Below, one piece after another: positions 50,558-63,929 of a stretch of 64,000 bases of DNA; positions within the stretch are counted from its first letter, which is position 1; every line of letters begins with the position of its first letter. A program made the position numbers and the translations under genes. This DNA is from Lutjanus erythropterus (lineage: Eukaryota > Chordata > Actinopteri > Lutjaniformes > Lutjanidae), in NCBI GenBank assembly GCA_020091685.1, contig CM034610.1, positions 27,006,094 to 27,070,093 of the forward strand, given 5' to 3'. The notes beneath the pieces are model-generated. The model made no database searches. It saw only the letters and a program-made list of their open reading frames with translations, and was not told the DNA's origin.

Positions 50558-51237
50558 GTAAGACAACAGCTCTGCCTGCTGCCCTCAGCGGCCATTCACC
50601 CCTGTAAATCCACTGAAAGCCTCATAAGCACCCATGAGACAGAAAACAGGAGAATGTAGCATCTTTCTGACATAGTTTTAGCTGAAAATCTGCCCAGTTG
50701 TCACTTTTAGCCCTTCAACAGGTGCTACCTGTTGCTCAGTTAGAGTCTAGTTTCATCTTGGACTGTTCAGCACTTCAAAAATAGTGTGAAATCAGGTAAT
50801 ATGGGATATTTTTTGTTAAATTACCAAGAAAAATGCTTGAAGTTCTCAAGACTACCTTAAATGTCACTTTTATACCTTATGCTTACCTGCTATAGCTCTA
50901 GAGCCTGACAGATACTGGATTTTTGGGGCCGATAGTGACATTAAAAGTAGAAAAATACTGATATTGATATGTAGGCCGATACAGATCATAATACATAGAA
51001 TATACTGTATGCATAAACACACATTTTTTTTGCAGGGATCACTCAAATGGGGTGACAAACGTGTGTAATGGAGGCAGGATGTTTTACAGTTTACCAATAA
51101 ACTTTATTGTCCATAATGACACCAGGGAACTGAAATGATAAACAATAATATAAAACTTAACAACAATTAAACTGTAATAATTATAAAATATCAGTATCTC
51201 TTGACAGATGTTTCAGCTCTACTTCAAACACATTAAA

Positions 51238-51689
51238 GGGACAGTTCACCCCAAAATCAAAACTATGTGTTTTTTCTCTGGCCTGTAGTGCTTTTTATCC
51301 ATCTACATAGTTTTGGTGTGAGATGCAGAGTTTTGGAGATGTCTGCGTTCTCTCCAATCTAATGGGATTAAATGATGTTGTAAAAATTATTTGTCTAAAT
51401 GGTGAGAGTTGCTAGTTCTCTGAAGAATTACCAAGACGGTGTGATGAATCAAATCTCACAACCCAGTTACTCAAGATAATCCACAGACCTTGTTGTGAGC
51501 AGTTTCATGTAGGAACTACTTTCTCTACTACGTAACTTTGAGCATCAAAAACCAAGTGCCATTTAGTTCTGTTAGCCTGTATTAGAAGGAAGGCAGACAT
51601 CTCCAAAACTCAGCAACTCACACCAAAACTATCTAAATGGATGAACAGGTAAGAAGAAAGATATGTATCTGATGAAGGTGAACTGTCCC
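51238..51689. mobile_element. MITE with long terminal inverted repeats
   Basis: The ends GGGACAGTTCACC (51238-51250) and GGTGAACTGTCCC (51677-51689) are exact reverse complements. Pairing continues inwards in imperfect form: TAGTTTTGGTGTGAG and GAGTTTTGGAGATGTCTG in the left arm pair with CAGACATCTCCAAAACTC and CTCACACCAAAACTA in the right arm. No transposase. A related copy lies at 37888-38200. Confidence 0.85.
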
Positions 51690-51794
51690 AATGAGAACCT
51701 CTTCCTCACTGACACGTTCAGGTGTATTATGGGAAAGTCACTGATGGTTTAAAAAGACCTCAGTTCAGCTTAATTGAAGAACAGCTGTAAGTGG

Positions 51795-52075
51795 TTTAGT
51801 CCAATTATTAATTCGGTCCTCAAATAATTAATATAACTTAGGATTGATTGATTAAGTCAACAAAATGTCAAGAAATTGTAAAAAGTGCATCACAGGTTCC
51901 CAGATCCCAGAGTGACGTCTTCAGATTGTTTCTACAAAAGTCCAAAACTCAAAAACCTGTCATTTACTGTCATAAATGACAAAGACAAGCAGCAAATTGC
52001 CACATATAAGAAGCTGGAACCAGCAAAGGTTTGACAAGTAACTAATCAGTTATCAAAATAGTTAGCAACCTAGTT
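51795..52075 (+). repeat. Dispersed repeat, TTGTTTGGTCCAT family (diverged)
   Basis: AAAATGTCAAGAAATTGTAA, CAGAGTGACGTCTTCAGA, GTCATTTACTGTCATAAATG and AGAAGCTGGAACCAGC follow the order seen in the other copies. Confidence 0.55.
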
Positions 52076-54424
52076 ACCTCAGTCTAATTAAAATGATTGT
52101 TTCATGTAAAAGACATTTGTAGCAACATTGCAATGCCATGTTTGATTATTAGCTCTTAAGATTAAAAGATCACAAGTTGTTTACTTTCTGTCTCTATTTT
52201 TCTGACTTCACCCTATGAATGAACAGAACCTGCCAAACAACTCAACATGTCATTTATGTAAATTTTGTCACTGCACAGGTGTGTTCGTTGTGTGAAACCT
52301 CGTGTGTCTGTGCAGCTCTTGGATACAGTGACAATAACTCATTTGTTTTAAACTTGTCGGACTGACCTACTGCATTCATTTGATGCCTTCTCTCGATCAA
52401 ACCGGTAATTCCCTTTGAAAAAATGCTGTGAGAGACTCCACCCAAGCTGCACAGACAGCCACAGTAGCCTGTAACTGCACTGTTTGACCAGATAGTCCTC
52501 CTGCAGGCTGGTTTCTGTCAGCTGTGTTGACAGTGGCTCAGTGTCGAGTATGATGTCAAGCATGTTTTGTGAATGAAGACGAGAGAGCAGCAGTGTGGGT
52601 TAATGTTGCGTTTGAGATGGGCTGTGGCTTGGAATCAATTTCCTCGTCTCCTTTCCTCACCTCTGCCATCTGTAATGAAAGTGCAAACTGATCCCTGACA
52701 GCAGCTTTTAGTGAGCTGCTCAGCAGGAGTTGGTGGTTGTGGACAATTATGCTGCTGTAGATGTCGTAAGGACATAATTAGTGAAGATTTCACCAGGAGG
52801 AAACTGGTGTTTTACCTGACTTTATTGCAAAAAGAGAAAGTTGCCTCAATAGTGGGTCTTTGACAGCACAATGACAGGTGATAGACAGTGGCTTTCACAT
52901 AACACAAGAAAAAGTTAAAGTTGCGATTATTTTGGCAGATAATGAGTGCGATAAGATTCAGGATTAGTGGGAGTTTTGCATCACAATTTTTAAGTTTACT
53001 TTCACTGAAAAAACTATTAACATCATGATGATGTGACATTTGTTGTGGTCTCTACAAAACAAACATTTTACATCTACAGCACAAGATTTGTAGTCCAGGG
53101 CATCTCTGTAAAACTGCACTGGAGCACATTTTTCCTTTAATTAAAAAAATGCAACTTCTGCAAATTGAATGTCACACTTGGCCATATTGAAGGTTTGATA
53201 ATATTTCAATTAATTGTTCAGCCCTAGTGTAATCTTAACACCATTACAGTAAAAGCAAATTATTATACAAATTTGAAGAAAAATTTTAGTGTAGAAAACT
53301 AAACGATATCCTTTAATCATATGTTACGTACACCTCTTTGCATAAGAGAGTTGTCACATATGATTCAGAGATGCATTTTCTATGGAAGGCAAAGATGTTT
53401 ATGTTTTGTGTTTTATTAGGAAATACAAAACATAGGAAGAGAAAACAAAGTCAGTTTAACCACAGGTAAAGCATAAACAAACTACTGTGAATCTCAACAG
53501 GTTGAAATGAAGATGAGTCAAACTTTCTGCCTTTAAAGGTGTTTCCGCACTATTAAAAGTTCAAACACATAAAAACAAAACAGGAAATGATCCCAAAAAA
53601 AGAAGAAGAGGTCAGGGTACATCAATCAGGAGATAGAGATTGACAAGAGTTGAAGAATGTTAAAAAGGGTCGCCACTTATTGTAGAACATATCAGAATTA
53701 TCTCTGAAGCCAAAGAAGCTATTAATTTTGTAGCTGTTAAAGATGGAGGGAGGATTCAGAAGGAAAAAAGATTGCATGAGCTATTTAATATGTGGAAATG
53801 TAGTGCCATTTTCCTCTGTGGTGTCTTGATGAAATGCCTGAAAAAAAAAAAAAACTTAAACATTCTGGTCTACAATTGTTGTTCAATTGTGTTATGCTAA
53901 GGTTAGCTAAGTTTGTCTCAGCAGCCTGAAAAAGATGGCAAGATGGACAGCTGAATTAGTCAATACTTAATCAGAAATCTGTGAGATTGGACTATTGATC
54001 CTTGGAGGGGAAACTTCTTCATCATCATCTCAGTTGTTGTAATTTCTCAGTGCTGCCTGCACCAGTAGTGGGTAACTTTCAATGCCGTCCCAGTCCAGTA
54101 TTCTAGCCACACTGGCAGTAATGACTCGTAGAATAAATATTTAGAGGTTTTAATGGCTGCAGGTTTCTCCTGTTGGCTCTTCAGCTGCATGGTTTCCCTT
54201 CTATGGCCAAATAGAGTGTGCTGCAGAGCTTACGCACCAAATCAACTGTGATTCCTGCCATCAGAGTGATGAGTGAAGGCAATCGTAATATCCATCCGCC
54301 CGTTATAAACATGTGTAACGTACCCTGTCCACTTGGCCCTGTTTGCAGTACCTTAAGTCTGATCCACTGCCTCTCATTTCCAAACTTCCCATAGTTAATT
54401 CAGCTTCAAGCATGTCTGTCATCA

Positions 54425-54597
54425 TCTGTTTGCTAACGCCCCATGCACTGAGGCCATCGGTCCTCTGCAGTGGCTGTGGGTTTGATTCCAGCCCGCATCC
54501 CTTTGCTGCTTTGCCCTTTGCTAACCCACCGCTCCCTCTTCCCCTATACTGACCGAACTTCAAAGGTACTATAATTTAAAGGCATAAAAGGCCCTAG
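54425..54597 (+). repeat. tRNA-derived SINE
   Basis: GCGCCCCATG-like start (ACGCCCCATGCACTGAGGCC), a polymerase III B-box-like GGTTTGATTCC at 54479-54489, a body of TTGCTGCTTTGCCCTTTG and pyrimidine-rich CTCCCTCTTCCCC, and the tail GGCATAAAAGGCCC. I recognise this order from a common percomorph tRNA-derived SINE. Many substitutions show it is an old copy. It is not a functional tRNA. Confidence 0.75.
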
Positions 54598-57500
54598 ATC
54601 TGTCTGCATGAACATTTCTAAGATTTTAATAATATCTGATAATAGATCACAGCAGAAAGGCAGTTTGTGTATGAGTAGTAAGATAATCAAACTATTATTT
54701 CTTTATTTGTGTATTTTTATATTTTAGAATAGATAATAGTCCCTGTAAATATATATTAATTGGGAAGATTGATCATGATTGAGAATTAATGATCGTAACA
54801 GCTGAGAACAGCTACTAAATGAACCTTGTGGTGACTTTGTTTTGTCAACTATTTGCATGCTTGACAGACTGAAAGATGAATCAATTTGTGGCACCTTTCA
54901 GTGGGTTTCCTCCTAGTTTTCTATTTATAGCAGGGTAATGAGTAGGTTTTAGTACGGATGCCCAAACCTTCCTTGTTCATTTAACAGACCACACTGCAGC
55001 AGTGTTTAATGTTGTGTTAAAACATGCAGTAATAGATTTAGTAGGTAGACAGAAATCTTATTGGCAACTCTTTTGACAGTTGATTAATATTCAGTTTTCA
55101 AGCAAAGATCCCAAACCTTTGATGTTTTTCTCTTATTAAATGAGAGAATTTCCACTTTCCCCTGTTGTACAATATAGTGAATTGAATATCTTTGTATTTT
55201 GGACTGATTGTTGGATAAAACAAGACATGATGATATCAGCTTCAGCTCTGGGAAATTGTGATTGCAATTTCTTTTAAAAATATTTTCAGATGTTTTGGTT
55301 GGAAGAGAATCAGCCAAGGGATCGATAATGAAAATAATCATTTGTTGCAGCCCTGAACTTCAAAGTGTACATCTGTGCTGTAACTGTATAAATATGAAGC
55401 TGAAAATGCCTCAGAGGAGAAAGTTCCTGGTGTATAAGAGTGCAAGTTTCACAGAGGACAGGGCAGTTCTGGTTAGCAGTGTTTTTATAGCCATACCTCT
55501 TAAATTAGATAAGCTGCGGTGGTGTCTACAGTAGCTCTGGCAGCCAGGAGTGAAGACCTGAGAGCAACCAGACAGCACCAGGCCTCATTTTCCCAACTCT
55601 CCCCCATTTTCTGTCTGTTTGTTTTCCCTCCAGCCAGACAGCGCGGTCCGGAGATGGCGTGTGCAGATTGTTATTTGTAGAGGGTGTGACCAGCCAGGAG
55701 TGCTTCCTTTTTGCTCCTTTTCCCGTAGACTGAGAGTGCGTGCATGCATGCATATGTGAGTGTATTAGCCTGAGTGGGAGTGGGCCACTTATAGAGGGAT
55801 CCAAAGGGCATGAGGCATCTAATGGTGTGCATTTGTCCTGGTGTAGTTATCCAAAAACAAGTAGTTCTGGAGCACGTCTGCACGTCTCTCTGGGGTGTAT
55901 TTCACACTGCACGTGGGAGCTCAGCCTCACAGTTAAGAGCTTGGCTTAATGAAAAAGGCTTGCAGCACACCAAAGTTCAGCTCTAGACCCACTTAACAAA
56001 ATTAATTTATTTGAACATTTTTACAAGTACTGGAAGAGCAGTTTGCTCATGCTTCATCAGGCTCACTCATTGTTTGCTCTTTCAGAACTATTTTTATTTG
56101 AAGTGGGTCAAAAGCTGAGGTTTGGTGCGCGGCCAGCCTTGATTTAGCAACTCTCCCGTTGCCTGAGTTTGACTAGCAACCAGCTGAATTACACTGACTA
56201 TGTTTACATGCACTAGTGATGTTCCTAACGACTAATTTCGATCATTGATTTTGCAGACATTTTAATTTAGACTAGTCAACTAGTCTGGATGCAAGAAAAC
56301 ACTCAGAAAACATTTAAAATTAAAAAAAAAAAATTTTCACTTTCTAGGTCAAAATGCTGTCAAACTCTACTGTTTCTATGAGCTGTCATCTGTCTCACTT
56401 TGCTGATTACAGCATTTGAGTCATCCAGCCATGGCGAGGGGCGCTGCAGCCCCAGATAGCGGCTAACAACTACATGACATCCTAGAGGCAACAGTTAACT
56501 GGCGTTGTACCAGTATTTCTTGTGCCAACTAGTGAGGGAGGCGATGTTTATTTGTTCAGCCGACTAACTTTCCAGCATTATTCAGAATATGACAATGTTC
56601 CAAATTTGATTTGTCTTTTCCAAATTTAGCGTTATACTGAATGTTTCTGCCTTCTGTGCACATTCATATTATGCGTCTCAATTGGGTTTTTACCGCAGTT
56701 TGAGACACACAACCTCTTGCCTGTTTACAGTCAGCTCTGTGTGTTGTAAACTTTCAAATGAAGCCTGGGGTAGGGATGCACGCACAAAGGAAAGGCCCAC
56801 AGTTTTGGTCGGAAGAGAAACACATTTACTTTTAAACATTATGAAAGAGTTGGAGTTTTAGACGTGCGCAAATATTGCAACACTGACCTTTTCTAGAATG
56901 TCCTTAAACAGATGTGGTAAATAAGGCAAATAAGGCCATTGCAGGGGCACTAACTGGAGAACTGAGGGAAACTGGAGCACCTGGAGGAAACCCACACAGG
57001 CTTAGAGACAACAAGCATCAAACTCCACAAAGAAAGTCCGTGTGTGATTCAGGATGCAAACCTACAACATTCTTGCTGTGAAGTGAAAGTGCCGCACCAC
57101 CATGCAACCTGTGAATGAGAATGAAAATGAAAGATGGAGGCTGCGTTTGCACCGTTGAATAAGTCCGGCACCAGTGGAAAACCTTAAATAAAATCTTATT
57201 TCAAATTATTAAAATATCCCCACTTTTCTATAATTGAACTAAGCACGTGAACAGGAATATTAGAATATTCAGTTTCATTAGCCATGTAATCAGCTTAGTA
57301 GGAATATTGTCTTTTTTCAGTAAGGCAAAAACCAGAATATTTGTGCATGTAGAAGTAGTCACTGGTGTACAGGGGATTTCTCCTTGTGTCATTAAATGTG
57401 TGCCATATTGGAATGTACTCAAGTCCCCCAGTGGCTGCATGTGAACCCTGATTTGGAAAAGATTGCTTGTTTCCCCTCAGAGTGGCAGGACATGGTTGTT

Positions 57501-59274
57501 CAAGTTGACATTTACTTTGTTTGACTTGAGGTTGAACTGCGTGGCCTGTTCCAGAGAGCCTCCCAGTCTCTAAATAGACCCCAGCAGATGCCCAGTCTCT
57601 TTGTGGAGATGTCTGGTAGGATAAAAGTTCAACACAAATTCCTGCAGGGTCTTGGGAATTTTGTCTGAATCGATCAGTCAGCAGATAAGACTCGTTGGAC
57701 TAAAACTGTGCGACGCAGGCAGCCCATTGGACCAGCGTGTGTTTATGTTAGAGAATCAACTGATGTGTGATTAAAAATGACTCATGACAGGAAAATACAG
57801 CTGGTTACAGACCGAAGGGAATTATAGTATCAAAATACATTATTTAAATTTGTGACTGCTCCCTTCTTCTCTAAATTGATATTTAATTGATGCCCATAGG
57901 GAGGCCACAAGTCAGGAGTTCCCCTACAAATGATAGGGATTAAGTGTCTGGCTCAAGAGTTTCTCAGCAGGATAGATGTCAGGAGGGCTTGGACAGACAA
58001 AATAATGATTTCAGGAAGCAGTGAACAGAGGCTCTCTGGATATTGTAGTTCTCTTGGTCCTTTAAGTCTTACAGTATGTGTGTGTATCCCAGCAGCCAGG
58101 CACAGTTTTACTGCAGCTAAATGTCTTTATAAGGCAGCGTTGTTTTGTCTGTCCAGTGGAATCCAGGAAAAAAACATTCCTGCAAATCTGCCATGTGTTT
58201 CTCAAATAATTATGGAAGGATTTTTTAAATTCTTCTTCCTAGTTGGTGTCTGATCTTCCATATTAAAAACACAAGTTCTACACATATAAACTTACTTGTA
58301 TTGTCTGTTTTTGTGCAGAATAGATGAATGAAATCTGGTCAAGAGGAACTTGACAGAATCTGAGCTTCACTGAGCTGGTTGTTTGTTTTAATCTTGCTGG
58401 AGTACATGACGGGTGGGGCTTGTATCCCGTAGCAAAACACAATCAGAGCCCAAATATGTGCACTATTTGAACGTCAGTTTAGTACATAGCAGTCTGCATT
58501 GCCCAGATGTGGTATGCACCGCTATCTGGTGCAAATAAATTCAACCAGAGAGAGAATTTGCAGCTCAAGACTGCACCTTCCTTTTGTTTTTCCAGTAGGC
58601 TAGGGATAATAATTTAAGATTTCAAGTCAAGAACACTGTGCTGAAACTCCAAATTCTCCTGTTTGTCTAACTGTATGAACTGCTGTGAATGATTTGACCT
58701 TTGAACCCTTCTATGGGCAGTTAAAGAGAACTTTGAACCGGAAGTCTCTAATAATATGGAGCAGGCCAGCAAGGCAGGGAAGCTGGCATTTCCCCTTGCC
58801 TTTGCTCCTCATATTTCATTGTTTCCTGCAGCTCCTCTTCATGGTTAGTTGGGGAATCCTGTGTGCAGACAGGCTCACGTATTTAAGAATCAAAATTGTG
58901 GGGATTTGACACATGCTCCTAAGAGTTGCATAACTCACAATTCAAGCCTTTGAAGTTAAAATTGTCACTCTATATCTGGTGTTTCCTGGATTTCACCGTG
59001 AAATTACTTGGTAAATTACTTTCAGGTGCTGTTTAAGGAACAATGGTGCCCCTGTTTTAACTGCTGTAACTGCAGGGAGACTAGAAGAGGTGTGGTGCAG
59101 GAAGGGACAACTCTATCTTTTCTCCTGCAGAACAAACAGAGGGATCAAAGTACCCAAGCTGCTCAGGTAGAGAAGGCTTGTCAAGAAGAGACACCCATAG
59201 TCAAGGATCAGACTTTGTACTCCTCCTCTGAGATATGGTTGAGAAAATATACTCGATTTTTTTATTAAAAGCTA

Positions 59275-59450
59275 GGGCTGCACAATTAATTGCAATATTA
59301 TCGAAATCGCAATGTCGCCAAGTGTAGTATTAAAAACGCTGAACCAGAACCAAATATGCAAAAATGATCATTTCCACTAATTGTATCGCAATTCAGTCAA
59401 AATAATTGCATTATAAATCCATAATGATAAATCCAGCACTGAGTCTTCTG
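59275..59450. repeat. Dispersed repeat, GGGCTGCACAATTAAT type
   Basis: GGGCTGCACAATTAATTGCA, ATCGAAATCGCAATGTCGCC and AAGTGTAGTATT recur at 63930-64000 (GGGCTGCACAATTCCAAATG, GGCAATGTGACCAAGTGCAG). This is a well-populated fish repeat, probably a nonautonomous DNA transposon. Confidence 0.6.
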
Positions 59451-59779
59451 TAGTTATCTGTTCATTTTTTTTTTTTCCATCTTGAAAGCGTTATTGTTGT
59501 TGGCATATTAGTCGCTCTCTGGCAATCCCAAGATGCCTTGGGTTGAGTCTTGGGCTGTCGACCAATCAGAGGATGTGTTCCTGACTTTTGTGTGACTTTG
59601 CTGATCCATAGATGTATATAGACCCATAGAACCTTTAAAATAAAATATGCAGTGATGACAGTAATGAGCTCAACCCCGCAGTAGGCATCACATGGCTGCG
59701 GTATTGTGGTTATGTGTTTGTGTGTGTGGGCAGCAATAGCCACTTAAAAAATAGCCCATCAAAAAGTCTAAATGTGCTC

Positions 59780-60352
59780 TATATTTGGAATATTTCCATT
59801 GCTTTAGCTTGCCTTCAGACAGACTTCTGCAACAGGACACCCCTGCCAGATATCACTCTCACTACCTCAACCAGACTCCATTGGCAACATCGGTCATTTT
59901 ACTTCACAGAACACACGAGTTTCTGGCATACCGCTGCCTCGATCGGTTAGTTTTATTGTGTTACTGTGCGACATTGATGTTTTAAAAGGTTAGTTCAGAT
60001 TCACTGAAGTCACACAACAAGACAAACTAACTGGTCGAGGCAGCGGTAGACCAGCAACTCCAGTGTTCTTGTACGAGGTAAAATCATGGATTTTCCCAGT
60101 GGAGTCTGGTTGGGTTAGAGAGAGCGATATTTGGCTCATATAACGGTAGTTTCCCGTTAGAAAAAAACAGCACGTTAAATCGGTGAAAGCAAACATTTTG
60201 CTGCTGATCCTGTCCACATTAGTACATTACTTAGCTTCCTACACCGGTACTCCTACTGCTTCTCCAAACTCGGGGTGTGTCAACTGACATCTACTGTAAA
60301 TCATACTCTGACTATTAAATAATATACTTTAAATAATCTTAATTATCCCTTT
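59780..60352. mobile_element. Fold-back element in myo1d intron 1
   Basis: Arms at about 59846-59970 and 60003-60140 are diverged reverse complements: CTCAACCAGACTCCATTGG against TGGAGTCTGGTTGGGTTAG, and CATACCGCTGCCTCGATCGG against GGTCGAGGCAGCGGTAGACC. The right end AATTATCCCTTTAA fits the family. The structure parallels 25268-25967. Confidence 0.7.
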
Positions 60353-62649
60353 AATGCTGATGACATTTTTATGACCCAACATGTGTTTTATGTCATAGGC
60401 TCCTTTTAAAGTTAAAAGTATTGTCAAATTTGGTGATGAAGCATTTTTAGGCCAGCCTTCTTTCCTTAGAGCTCACATATTTGCCTTATTTATGCCTTTG
60501 TTCATTCCTCAGTAATAAAACTTAAGTCGATGTGCAGCACACACAGTTCTGGCTGATATTGTTCGCCACAAAGATGAAAATGGGTGATTCTGTGCAGCAA
60601 ATGCCTCTAAGAATATTTAATCCCAACCCGCTTATTAAAGTTTTTTCCTCTTAGCGGTGGTCAGCGACTGGAAGAGAAATATTTATAGATGAATGCGAAG
60701 ATAGAGTGTGTTCTCCTGTTAACTTCCTGCTCATTTGCCCAGTAGCTCTTGGCTGTGCCGAGGAGCAGCGAGGCGAGGGAGTGTACTGTCAATTATAATC
60801 AGAGGCCTTAAGATAGAGGATCCGAATCAGATGGAAGGCCAGTTGCACTCATAAAATTTGCTTCTTTTATGTTTTAGTCGTAAAAACTTAATAAAAATTC
60901 ATTGCTAGAGCTGCTTCATTGCCTCAGACTGACATTCCTAGGAGATTTCTTGCTAATCAAGAAGAAAGAGTCTCCCCCGAGCTGATGGATTCATAGAAGG
61001 CTTTTTTGAGAAATGCCTCGTGGGCCTGCTCCCCTGCAATCCGGCAGTGAAAAGTCCAGTCTCGCCACAAGAATTTCCATACAACCGTCTGTAATCTGAA
61101 ACACATTACCATCCTTACATAAACAGGGCCTGTGCTCGTGTAGCTTTATTCCCCTCTAAAATAAGTTCACCAGCTCTCAGAGACGTCTCATTTGTGGACT
61201 GCCTGAGTTGGCAGGCGGGGTCGGCAGCAGGCCGTTCAGCAAACTTTCACCAGTTTTTATTCTTTTTTTAGTGCCTTTGTGTCATAGTTTTTATTTCATC
61301 TGGCCACTGCCCTTCACCATTTTCTCTTATAACTTTATTCCTCTTATACGGTGTAATTTATGTGCCTTGCATACACACAGTATATTGGATCACCGATATT
61401 TTAAGTCGCAGTAAGAATGAGCCGCGGGATTTTCTAAAACTGGGTATTAAACCTCAGTATTTCTTGAATACTCACCCAGATGTGTAGCATCATTTACTAT
61501 CAAAAGTATTGTGATGTCAGCGTTGAATGCTTGGTCACTTGGCTGCTCATTCTTTTTCTTTGATGAGATGGTTTTTCAACTAAAACATAGTTGAAACAGC
61601 AGTTGAGGAGAAATCTCTCTGTTTTAGTCAGCGTTGTCTCCATGTTGGCTTTAGAGCTCAGGAGCAGCTTCTGAATGGCCTCTGTGGTGAGACTGTGACT
61701 TGCTAATTTTAAACAAACTTCTTGTTCAGCTGATTTTGTTAAGATAACTTTATGCATTGTTGCAAATTTGCCTTATTTTGTTAAAGCACAGGTGTGCTGA
61801 TTTTTACACATCCAAGTCTGTTTTCTAGTCTAATAAATTGCCTCAAGTGATGTCTCATGAGTCAGCAGTGATGAGGGCTGAAGACAGCAAATTTAAAAAA
61901 GAAAAAAATCTGGGTGGTCTGAAAGAAGTGAACCTATCAGACCTCTGCAGACTGCTCCTCATCTCTGCTCGAGGCTTTTTGCTCGAGGCTAAATCAGCTG
62001 CTACTAGCATAACACACCTAAAATCTTCAATGGAACTATTGGTGGTTGAGATGTGTTATGGGTAATGTAGGCACTAGTTTTTGATAAAGAATAGGCCTGC
62101 ATGGAAATAAATCATTAGATTCTGTTGCATCCTTTTGTTGCTTCACTTTTGGAACAGTCCATTGCGGGGGTGGACAGCCTGGCCTAAAAATAATATCATG
62201 ATCTGTTTAATTGCAGTCTTAATCCACAATGTTATTTGCAGTCTTTTTTTTCTCCAACTGTATCTCCATTTTCAAATATTAGCTAATGATAACCAATGTT
62301 TTGTTTTTCTCATGTAGTGCTGATGGGTGAATTTCTGCCACCCTGAGTTGCACCATTTACATCACACAAGGAGGAGCCACATGAAATAATTTGTCCAGTA
62401 AACACTGCCATCTAGTTTGCAACATCACTGTAATGGTTTGTTCATGTAGAGCAGATCCGCTCAGTCTTGTGAAGTTTTGAGACAATGGTAGGAGAACATT
62501 AAATACTGCAATCTCTTCGACTTGCCTGAAATATAGATTGTGAACACTTTGAAGATCAATTACAGTCTAAAATCACCAGATCATGCACCACTAGATTATA
62601 GAAAAACAGCCTCGTAAAAAGTGTGTTGTCCAAATCTAAACTCAGGAGG

Positions 62650-62895
62650 GATGCAAACTTATTTCCATAGTCGATTAATCGGTCAATTATTTTCTTGGTT
62701 AATTGATTAATAGAAGTTTGACCTAAAAATGTCTGAAAATGGTTTCCCAAACCCCAAAATGACGTCTTTAAATGTGTTGTTTTTTCCATAATCCAAAGAT
62801 ATTAAGTTTACTGTCATAAAGGAATAAAGAAACCAGAAAGTATTCACATTTAACAAGCTGGAATTTCTTACAAAATTATCAATGACTGAGATAAA
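62650..62895 (+). repeat. Dispersed repeat, TTGTTTGGTCCAT family
   Basis: CGATTAATCGGTCAATTATT, CCCAAAATGACGTCTTTAAA, CCAAAGATATTAAGTTTACT and AACCAGAAAGTATTCACATT match the other copies in order. Confidence 0.6.
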
Positions 62896-63181
62896 ATGGT
62901 TTTGCTGACCCTGGTCATCAGTGAGGAACTCTAAGGTTGCAGTTTTTGCTTTGCATTCTACACAAATTCTTCTTGCCTTCTATAATTTTTTAATATCCAA
63001 ATTTAAAATGATTACCCTGAAAGAATAATTTTTTACTGTTGTCATTTGTACTGTCTCACCAGAGGATTTAATGTTGTCGGTGTCACATTAAAGCTGTCTG
63101 GCTCATGATTTAACAACCAACCGCATCCTCTGTCTGCAACATTACCCCCAGACACAACTTCCCAGGAGCCTTGTTCTCTGG

Positions 63182-63182
<1 letters not shown>

Positions 63183-63232
<50 letters not shown>

Positions 63233-63240
63233 GCACACAC
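63183..63240. repeat. (CA)n microsatellite
   Basis: Perfect CA tract with a short GCGC interruption near its 3' end. A second, shorter CA tract lies at 63602-63625. Confidence 0.97.
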
Positions 63241-63929
63241 TCACATGAGACACGGTGCATTCATGCAACACTCTTATCTGATCCTCATTCTCTGCAGTAA
63301 TGAGCGTTAAGTTTTTCAGGAATCGGCTTGCATGGCGTCGTGTTGGGGAATCCTTGATGATGCGTGTGTGACTCAGACGGGTGATGTTGCACACGAGTGT
63401 GTGTGTGTGTGAAAGAGAGCATAGACACGGGTGTTTTCTTTGTGTACAGTTTGTGTGACGGTGGTGGATGTGATGTCATCCTGTGCTTCCTTCAGTGTTG
63501 TATTGTTCTCTTGTCCACCTGTTGGAGCTGTGCCCTGAGCCGCGGTGGGGGTGGAACAGCTTACTCACTTTCACAGCCAGGGCCTCACATCACTTCACAG
63601 TGACACACACACACACACACACACAGGGCTGGGATTATTTACTGCCACTATTTGATGCACATTTGTTTTCCTTTAGCAGTCTTTTGAAAGTGGTGGAAAG
63701 TAACTAAGTACATTGACGATTTATGTACTACTTTACCTGAGTGTTTTCATTTTATGGAGTCGGTTTTATTGTTTTTCACGCTCCCAGATTCCTGTTCAAG
63801 TTCATTTCTACAATAATAATATTAATAAACTGACAATAAAACTGCTCAAACTTTGTGTATCTATATGTGCCTAATACCTGTCCTCTGTTGTCTGCTTTTA
63901 AAGCCATTTATTTCTTCTGTGTCAGGTCT

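Noticed and set aside
54440-54520. tRNA gene suggested by a B-box-like sequence
   Set aside because: No cloverleaf can be formed and the flanking words are those of a tRNA-derived SINE.
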